Source: Chamaecrista fasciculata
Lineage: Eukaryota; Streptophyta; Magnoliopsida; Fabales; Fabaceae
NCBI GenBank assembly: GCA_003254925.1
Contig: QANZ01013303.1
Location: 1-64,000 of the forward strand
Reading direction: 5' to 3'
DNA length: 64,000 bases
Below the pieces are notes generated by a model, which made no database searches, had not been told where the DNA came from, and saw only the letters and a list, made by a program, of their open reading frames with translations. Made by a program: the position numbers and the translations under genes. Below, one piece after another: positions 56,700-64,000 of the stretch (positions are counted from its first letter, which is position 1; every line of letters begins with the position of its first letter).

Positions 56700-58217
56700 C
56701 GCCTTACCCCAATGACATCGGCCAGAGAGCCATCATCCACTACAAAGTAATAAAGCAGGACTTAGTAAACAGTCAATAAGAGCAAAAATTATCGGAAAGA
56801 AAGGAAACAGGAACATACAACATTTTGGGTCAAAAAGGTCTGTGGTGATCAACTGCAGCGCCGCCAAACATTCATCAGTGGTCAAATCCCTCCAGTTATA
56901 CTCAAATGGCCCTAAACGAGGCCTTCTCCAGGATAGAGGAAACATGGCGCGATCATCCGACTCTTGAACCCAGAAAGGCCGGTTAGGCCTTGACTCCTTG
57001 ATAAAAACAAACTTCTTCTGCCAATTTTTCGGATTACTAAGAGCATGGTCCAAAATCTGAGGATGCCTAGGGCGTCGATAAAAAAGATACAAAGCAGTTG
57101 TCCACCCAACGGGGATAGAAAAAGTACAGGAACAATCGAGCAGTGGTGACAACACCATCTCTTTGACACTTGGCAATGAACCCGAGCAATATACGTCACC
57201 CATTGGTGCTTACTTGAACAGGGCACATGTTCATCACAGCTAATAAGTCGCAAACGGCAGGATGAAAGGGCATTTCCACATTGCAACCCTTGAGGACATG
57301 TTCACCCAGCATAAAGCCCCTTTCATCAGTATAAAAGATACTAGGTGCTCTCTTTAAGTGACTCAGAGTTGAGATCTCACACCCAGATGACCGTCAGCGT
57401 TGTGAGGACCTTATTAACTCTTCGTTGAGCTTTCTAAGTTTCTCAACGCCAAAGTTATACATACGATGCTGGTGCACAGACTCACTAGTCCCGTCCAAAA
57501 AGGGCTTATGTGCCTCGTTTTCAAGCTTTTGACGACGCCAATCAACAACAGGGCAGGCATTCCGCATGAAATCGCTCCTATCAGCGCCACAAGGACAAGG
57601 CCTCTCCTTGGTCAGGGGAGCATTCACTAACTTGTGACCATCGGACAAAAACCACTTAGGGTATTGGCGAAAATCTAAATCACTGCCATAAATAACTTGT
57701 TCTGGCTCACCACTACCAGTAGAGATCCAAACTTTGGCACCACCAGCAACCTCAGGAACTGTGAACGCCTCATCATAGACGCCAGCTCGATTGAGGGAGA
57801 AAGAATCCCTCGAAGCTCGGAGGATGTGGACGCCGACAAGTCAACAGGAACTTGCATAGAATCCTCCAGCAAACGGGACTAGGACGCCCCCACATCCCCA
57901 TCCCTTCGATCCATTGGGGAAGGAGTAAGAGACTTGGAGGGCGCCGATGGACCAGGCACTGATGGACCAAGCGTTGATGAATTCGGTTCTCTCATCTCGG
58001 CTCTAAAAGCTGAAGAAACACGATAATTATAACTCATTGTTCAGAGTACCTTCCTCCACTCACCAGCAAAAATGAGGGAAACACCCTCAAGGAAAAAGAG
58101 ATCATTTGGAAAAATAATAGCCTGCGGTTGTAGTTGATCACGAAACCTAGACCCAAACTCAGATGAAGAGGAAGAAGAAGAAGAGAGATCATAATACTTA
58201 TGTGGGTCAAAATCCAT
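56700..58217 (-). pseudogene. Putative gypsy-type transposon protein (Transposase_28-like), broken
   Basis: On the minus strand an ATG at 58217 starts [20 protein letters not shown]. Further down lie MPFHPAVCDLLAVMNMCPVQ (near 57215-57270), a TGA, then LGFIAKCQRDGVVTTARLFL (near 57120-57190), a TAG, then NWQKKFVFIKESRPNRPFWV and GPFEYNWRDLTTDECLAALQ in another frame (near 56840-57040). These match the domain Pfam calls putative gypsy-type transposon. Donor-like GT sites (near 58065 and 56820) suggest it once had introns. The copia LTR at 56676 cuts off its end. Confidence 0.6.
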
Positions 58218-58701
58218 GATGCAGGCGGATTGGAGGAAGTTCTAGCAAGAAAACTGGGTTGTGGTTCGAAGAACTTTGAAGAACTACGAAGAACACGACG
58301 GACGCGAAGAACATAGTGAGCAAAACTCATGCACAAGCGCTGAAGTTAACAAACTAAAGGTAGAAATAAGTGCAGAAACACTTACCGGAAGCTAATAGCA
58401 GTGAATGCCGGAGCAACGTGACTAGCGACGATGAGTAAGTCGGAATACCAGGGAGAAGCTCCAGCGAGAAAATTCAGAGAAATGGAGGAAAGAGAAAATA
58501 GAGAGAAAACAAAGAGTGGTGAAATGAGGAGGCAAGTGTGAAAGCACCTGATCCAAAGGCGCCATCACGTGCCACGATGACAACGCCCCCATCTCCAGGG
58601 ATAAAGTTTGAAAGCCAAGGTAACGGCGTTCTTGATATCCCAAGACGACAAGAACGCCATCGAGGGGGACTCCACTGATGGGGACAAAGCTTTACTTCTT
58701 T
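58218..58701. other. Upstream part of the Transposase_28-like gene
   Basis: Non-coding with GC content higher than its surroundings. Contains short frames on the minus strand without recognisable domains. Confidence 0.3.
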
Positions 58702-59269
58702 TGTTGGGACTAGTGATAATAGGCCCAATAATTAGGAGGCCCAAATAGCAAAGGGTGCCCCAAGTCAAGTATGACACTGGCCCACAAGATGGCTCGTAAG
58801 GGCGAGAACACCCAGTAAAATAAAGGGCATGGACGCCCATAGGGCAAAGGATCGCGAGGAATAGGGAAACATTCACTGAATCAATTAAGAACCAATCAAG
58901 GATCAACCCAGATCCGGAGTCAATCAAGACAATCACTCAGAGAGATCCTCCCCATGGATTCATCCTTGACTGGTCTTCATCAAGGTGCCTTACATAGATA
59001 AGGAAATTACATGGGAGCCAAGGATCACAATCAGATCAACAAAGATCACAATCAAATATCCGAGCATTGATGGCAAGATCACGCCAAACTGCTCTCTACC
59101 CGTATAAAAAGATCAGACCTCCACGCTGGCCAAGGTACGCTCTATTACTCAGTCAATTGACATTATCAAGTAACCCAGATTACTAGCTTAAGCATCAGAG
59201 GTGAATCGCAAGGCCACCCTGTGTATTCATTGACTTGCAGGTAACTTTCAACCCAGAGTTGCCTCATCA
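58702..59269 (+). repeat. LTR-like segment, + sense
   Basis: Starts TGTTGGGACTAGTGATAATA and has CCGTATAAAAAGATCAGACC (TATA, near 59100-59120), then CTTAAGCATCAGAGG and GACTTGCAGG, words seen in plant LTR R/U5 regions. It ends near CCTCATCA. No flanking duplication found, so ends are uncertain. Confidence 0.4.
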
Positions 59270-60158
59270 GAACCAGGTAATGACTCCCGGCCAGAGCCTA
59301 GTTCATCAATATATATATAAAATAACTCCCCAGGTAACCCATCTTCTTAATGAATTCCAATTTTCAAGAGTTGAGTTTAAATTTCAAAATTCTTTTTTTC
59401 TCATTTCTTTTATATTATTATATATCTTTTATTTTCACTTTTCAATTATTTTTAAATAATTTCAAATTTTAAAATAAAAGTTACACAATATTATTTTTAA
59501 TTATTTTAATTATTTTAAAATTATAAAATTTAAATTATTTTTATTTTTATACAATTTTTCATTATAATTTCATTATAAATATTTCCAGGCCTGTTAAAGC
59601 ACACAAAACTCNTATATATATGTATAACCCTATCTTTATCATATTTTATGCCAAAACATAACTTTGGTATCTTATCTAATTTGAAGTAGGTTTCACTTTA
59701 GTCATTTTATCTTTTTGTTTGGTTGCAATTGTGATCTTTTAAGTTTTTCAAGAGTTTCACACTTTGATCCTAACGATTTAATGTGATTATCTATCTCGTT
59801 AAAAGTTTGAATACTACGAGTTTCGAGTTACATGTTGCTCTTGACAAGTCCTTTAATTATCCCGTTAGAGCTATCAACAAACTAGGGGTCCGTTTGGTAC
59901 CTAAATAGGTATGTAAAGTAAAGTGTTTTACAATGGAAAAATTATGAGGGAAAGGAAAGTAGTTGAGGGAATGTAAAGTAGGTAAAGATTTAAAGTGTTT
60001 GGTATAAAAAGTTAAGGGAGGGAAAGTAAAATAGATATAAAAAGAAAATGACCAAAATGCCCTTCCCACAATCACCACAAAATTACTTTTTTATTTACAA
60101 AAAGGTCCCTCTTTATATACAAAAAGGTCCCTAACCTAAATCCTAAAAAAAAATTGGT
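59270..60158. other. AT-rich sequence with partial MITE arms
   Basis: 59340-59580 is extremely AT-rich. 59690-59880 holds one arm of a foldback repeat (GGTTTCACTTTAGTC). From 59884, AGGGGTCCGTTTGGTACC starts a MITE-like arm whose partner falls in the N gap. An N is present at 59612. Confidence 0.35.
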
Positions 60159-60601
60159 NNNNNNNNNNNNNNNNNNNNNNNNNNNNNNNNNNNNNNNNNN
60201 NNNNNNNNNNNNNNNNNNNNNNNNNNNNNNNNNNNNNNNNNNNNNNNNNNNNNNNNNNNNNNNNNNNNNNNNNNNNNNNNNNNNNNNNNNNNNNNNNNNN
60301 NNNNNNNNNNNNNNNNNNNNNNNNNNNNNNNNNNNNNNNNNNNNNNNNNNNNNNNNNNNNNNNNNNNNNNNNNNNNNNNNNNNNNNNNNNNNNNNNNNNN
60401 NNNNNNNNNNNNNNNNNNNNNNNNNNNNNNNNNNNNNNNNNNNNNNNNNNNNNNNNNNNNNNNNNNNNNNNNNNNNNNNNNNNNNNNNNNNNNNNNNNNN
60501 NNNNNNNNNNNNNNNNNNNNNNNNNNNNNNNNNNNNNNNNNNNNNNNNNNNNNNNNNNNNNNNNNNNNNNNNNNNNNNNNNNNNNNNNNNNNNNNNNNNN
60601 N
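60159..60601. other. Assembly gap (443 N)
   Basis: Run of N between the retrotransposon island and the duplicated subtilase intron. Confidence 0.95.
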
Positions 60602-60960
60602 TATATATATATATATTAGTAAATCTGTATCTTTAATGGATATACAAATATGTTTAAAAAATTTAAAATTATAAAATTAATAAAAAGTTATTATTTTTAT
60701 TATATATTAAAATAAGAAAAAAAAATTGTGAGAAATTATTTAATTTTTCCAACAAGTTGGTTTTTTGTCTTATTTTCAAAAAATGAAAAAAATAAAAGCA
60801 ACTTTATATATATATATATATATATTAGTAAATCTGTACCTTTAATGGATATACAAATATGTTTAAAAAATCTAAAATTAGAAAATTAATAAAAAATTAT
60901 TATTTTTAATATATATTAAAATAAGAAAAAAAATTGGGAGAAATTATTTAATTTTTTCAA

Positions 60961-62722
60961 TGTTAGACAAAATGCACAAGGAGATTCTAGAGGGGGGTGA
61001 ATATGATTTGAAAATATTTTCGCAAACTGTTAAGGAGTTCCTTATATAAAAGCAGTTCCTTACTGAAAGTTCACTTCCTTAACCAGAGGGTTTAATAAAA
61101 GTCAGTTCCTTTACAGAAGAACTTCAGTTACTTCATGAAAACGTTCAGTTCCTTAACAAAGCTTTCAGTTCCTTCAGCGAGTAATTCGCTTCCTTAGAAA
61201 TAGTTCAATTCCTCTAAGAAAACTCGTTTCCTTGAAAAACAGTTTTGTCTCATTAACAACAGTTTTATCAAAACATTTTCAAAACTTAACTCAAGTATAA
61301 ATTGTGGAATAATAAAGAGTTAAGAGAGAGAGATGACACCATAGGTTTATACTGGTTCAGAATAAGATACTAGTCCTCATAAAAAGGCTTTTCTCTTAAA
61401 CCTACGTCCAGTCCCCAAGCACAAAGCAAGGGAGTTTTATATCACGGGAAAAACTAACCAATACAAGGATGTCCAACCTCTCCAAGGATAACCACAAACG
61501 GTTTTAAGGATCTTTTATAGTTTCCCCACAAATATCCTCACCGGGTAGTATTAAGGTTCCTATAACACTCCCCTTATAGTGCAACCACTCACGGATTACC
61601 CTAAGGTTTCACAACAACTGAGGAAGGCAACTTACCACCACTAGGATAACGAACGAATCACTTTCCAAGTCCCTAAGCCTCTTATATCAACCACACACGG
61701 CTCACCACTATGGGTTTCACGAAGGAGGAGGGAACTTATAACAAATAGAATGAGGTTTGAAAGGATTTGGGTTCTCTCACAAAGAGATGGATATCACACA
61801 CATAATTCCACTAAGGAATGATACAACAAATGTATGGAATAGCTCTTTAGCACTTAGCAGCTTGTAAGATGTCGTGTAGTCTCTAAACTTGTGCGCTTGG
61901 CTTCATCTTCATTATATAGTTGATGTACTAGGAAGCTCCATAAGGAAATGATTTGAATTTAAGCTCCAGCAGATACCAATTGATGATTCTCATTTATGGT
62001 CTTCAAATTTTGTGCTCATCATCATTTAACTTCCATATATGTTTGTATTGCTGAGTAGGCAACTTTAATTTGCATTTTGACTTCATAAGGAATCAGCAGC
62101 AATCTGTCAGGATCTGCCCATCAGGATTTGAAATGTTTCCATATATAGACCCTCGCATTAAATAGAATACTTAAGTTAGGAAACTAATACAAATCACTTA
62201 AGTTATATAATATGCAATTAATTAAATCAGATTAGAACATTCCTCAACAAGTAGCATATGTAATTATCACAAAGATTAGCATTTAATATTTTCGCAATCA
62301 ATCACGATTCTTTCCATATTTAGATCCTTGCCTCAAATAAAATTATCATGCTAGGAAATAATTCCCTTTAATGAATTCGCATATTAGGCAACTATTTAAA
62401 TCATATATGATCATTCCTAATTAGATAGCATGTGAATTGATTGATACAATCAAGCATTTAGTAAGACACAATCAATCAAGGATATTTCCATATATATAAG
62501 GATCTGATTATGAATACTTGCAAATAATGATTAAATCATTTCAAATCAATTTGCAACAGTCATATATCACATATTTAAGACATATCTCGAATCCACAATA
62601 TTCCAGAAATAATAAAATATTTATTACAAAATTTTTGTAAATTATCGATAAAGGATATGCAATCAGACTCTCGCGGATCCTTAAGACTGTGAAACACAGA
62701 GGAGTTCCTTGATTTCCCAACA
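60961..62722 (-). mobile_element. Solo LTR, SIRE/Maximus-like copia
   Basis: 1762 bp from TGTTAGACAAAATGCACAAG to TGATTTCCCAACA, flanked by TTCAA (60956-60960) and TCCAA (62723-62727), a 5-bp duplication with one mismatch. GAGGGGGGTGAATA close to the left end and TTTATACTGGTTC further in are typical of SIRE-type LTRs, from which minus-strand sense is inferred. No coding sequence. Confidence 0.75.
61030..61250. repeat. Degenerate CAGTTCCTTA repeats in the SIRE-like LTR
   Basis: Roughly ten variants of CAGTTCCTTA / CACTTCCTTA recur every 20-30 bases with differing spacers. Confidence 0.7.
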
Positions 62723-62827
62723 TCCAATAAGTTGGTTTTTTTGTCTTATTTTCAAATAATATAAAAAGAAGTTATGGAAAGTTATTTAACTCATTCTCAC
62801 TACTTTCCAGTTTTGTTATATTTTATA

Positions 62828-63345
62828 GACCAAAGTCTCAAATTAGTCCCTTATGTATGGGGTAAATTTTAAATTGATTTTTTTATCCTTCTTTGTTTCA
62901 GACTTGTCCTATATGTTTGCATGATGTTTTAAATTGGTCTAAAAAACACTTAAAATTGTCATATATCTCTTATTTCAAGCTCAAATGCGACAAATTCATA
63001 GCTATGAGTTTCTTTTGACGAGTACTTTGAGATCATCAACAAACAGGGTCAATTCGAGTCCCTAATGTAGATAATTCGTTTCACAGTAAAAAAAGTGAAA
63101 TTGGGTATATCTCTCGTTTGAAGTCTGAATAAGACAAATTTGAAGCTATGTGCTAACTCTTGAAGATTTCTTTCTCTGTTGAGTCAAAATTTCTAACAAA
63201 TAAGGTCAAAGTGCGTCCAAAAGTATTTCTAGGACCAATTTGAAACATTATACAAACTTATAGGACCAACCTGAAAGAAATTAAAAATAAGGGACCAATT
63301 TAAAATCTACTCCATACATAAGGAACCAATTTGAAACTTTGGCTT
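62828..63345. mobile_element. MITE J, second copy
   Basis: Arms CAAAGTCTCAAATTAGTCCC and its mirror GGAACCAATTTGAAACTTTGG. The left flank TATTTTATA is conserved with copy 1; the right flank TCTTTTATA has one change. It shows the empty site of the LINE fragment (near 62990). Confidence 0.8.
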
Positions 63346-63447
63346 CTTTTATATGATATTTAATTTAATATATGCTTTTAGGAAATTAACAACTAGAAAG
63401 CTTCAAAGCCATGCATTATTCTATAAATGTGATATATATATATATAT

Positions 63448-63832
63448 CGCAAAATACTATTGACACCCTTAAAGTATGCGGTTATTTTCAGTTGTACCCT
63501 CAATTTCTTTTAAGTCAATTAACTGTACCGTCAAAGCATGAGGTCAGTTTCAGTTAGAACCCCCAAATTTTTTTAGTCAATTATACTCCCAATGTTTCAC
63601 ATTTGAGTCAATTGTACCCCAATTTGGGGATACAATTGACACAAAAGAAAGGAAAAATTAAGGGTAAAATCGATACAAAAATGAAAAGATTGGGGGTATA
63701 GTTGACTAAAAAATACTTTGGGGTATAACAAAACTGACCCTATACTTTAGAGGTACAATTGACCCAAACAAAACTTTGGAGGTACAACTAAAAATGATCG
63801 CATAATTTGGGGGTACCAAAAGTATTTTTGCC
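63448..63832. mobile_element. Foldback MITE H
   Basis: Arms GCAAAATACTATTGACACCC and GGGTACCAAAAGTATTTTTGCC between TATATATAT tracts, which may be the 9-bp duplication but are low complexity. Absent from the equivalent position in copy 1 (near 27690). Confidence 0.75.
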
Positions 63833-63905
63833 TATATATATAAATATTATTGTTTTTTTTTTTTTGAAAAAAAGTTGACTCACACATGATATTTATTTTG
63901 TGAAG

Positions 63906-64000
63906 CCAAATCGATGAGCAAGAGGGTGAACAAGGAGGCAGAATTTGCCTATGGAGCAGGCCAAGTAAACCCATCAAGAGCAAAGAACCCTGGTTTAGTC
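63906..64000 (+). CDS. Partial second copy of subtilase exon 11
   Basis: After the acceptor TTTGTGAAG the frame reads [20 protein letters not shown] and on to the window end. In 95 bases I count two differences from 28022-28116: CCG to TCG (P to S) and a silent AAT to AAC. Exons 1-10 of this copy are not present in 56.7-63.9 kb, so it is either a 5'-truncated duplicate or part of a separately placed haplotype. What lies beyond the window decides whether it is a gene. Confidence 0.8.

Larger units (their letters stand above)
60602..63905 (+). repeat. Second copy of the subtilase intron 10 (3' part)
   Basis: Matches 26680-28021 in blocks: TTAGTAAATCTGTATC/TTTAATGGATATACAAATA, the MITE J insertion with its flanks, and TGATATTTATTTTGTGAAG before exon 11. 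It has a local tandem duplication (60602-60790 and about 60805-60960), a SIRE-like solo LTR and MITE H that copy 1 lacks. It lacks the LINE fragment and the 27706 MITE. Confidence 0.85.

Noticed and set aside
61030..61250. CRISPR-like array
   Set aside because: Repeats are degenerate, very short and irregularly spaced, inside a plant LTR.

Overview
This is an AT-rich nuclear plant window, most likely from a eudicot. The evidence is a multi-exon plant subtilase with GT-AG introns, Ty1/copia and Ty3/gypsy elements with tRNA-iMet and tRNA-Asp primer-binding sites, a SIRE-like solo LTR, LINE and hAT remnants, and many long-terminal-inverted-repeat MULE-like MITEs. Two N gaps (45685-46055 and 60159-60601) and several single Ns mark it as a draft assembly. 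There are no bacterial-type operons, CRISPR arrays or tRNA/rRNA genes.

One host gene is clearly complete: a secreted subtilisin-like serine protease on the + strand, 12538-28557. I rebuilt 11 exons by matching splice phases. They give one open frame of 748 residues with a signal peptide, an I9 prodomain, Asp/His/Asn/Ser catalytic residues (about D147, H212, N315, S538), a PA-like insert and a fibronectin-like C-terminus. It is closest to Arabidopsis XSP1 (SBT4.14). The CDS is only 2.25 kb but spans 16 kb, because the introns have filled with foldback MITEs (many with 9-bp target duplications, two of them nested), a hAT MITE (8-bp TSD), a SINE-like insert (16-bp TSD) and a LINE 3' end (15-bp TSD). 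Intron 1 appears to use a GC-AG donor.

1-12.5 kb: the edge of an LTR, a DUF4283/zinc-knuckle (LINE ORF1-like) pseudogene, two foldback MULE MITEs, a duplicated 270-bp non-coding block, a complete gag-less Ty1/copia element (5966-10091) with near-identical 234-bp LTRs, then the promoter side of the protease gene.

29-59 kb: a nested retrotransposon island. It holds remnants of a minus-strand gypsy element with its LTR, a plus-strand gypsy element that encodes only gag and protease, a solo LTR in that gag frame (which itself carries a hAT element), a chain of LTRs of one copia family, a large minus-strand copia element broken by another solo LTR, and a gypsy-type Transposase_28-like pseudogene.

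60.6-64 kb: a second copy of the protease gene's last intron and the start of its last exon, cut by the window end and interrupted by a SIRE-like solo LTR and a MITE. This is either a tandem paralogue or a misplaced haplotype. The window's biology is one conserved xylem-type protease gene sitting in, and filled by, several layers of transposons; I see no new multi-gene system.
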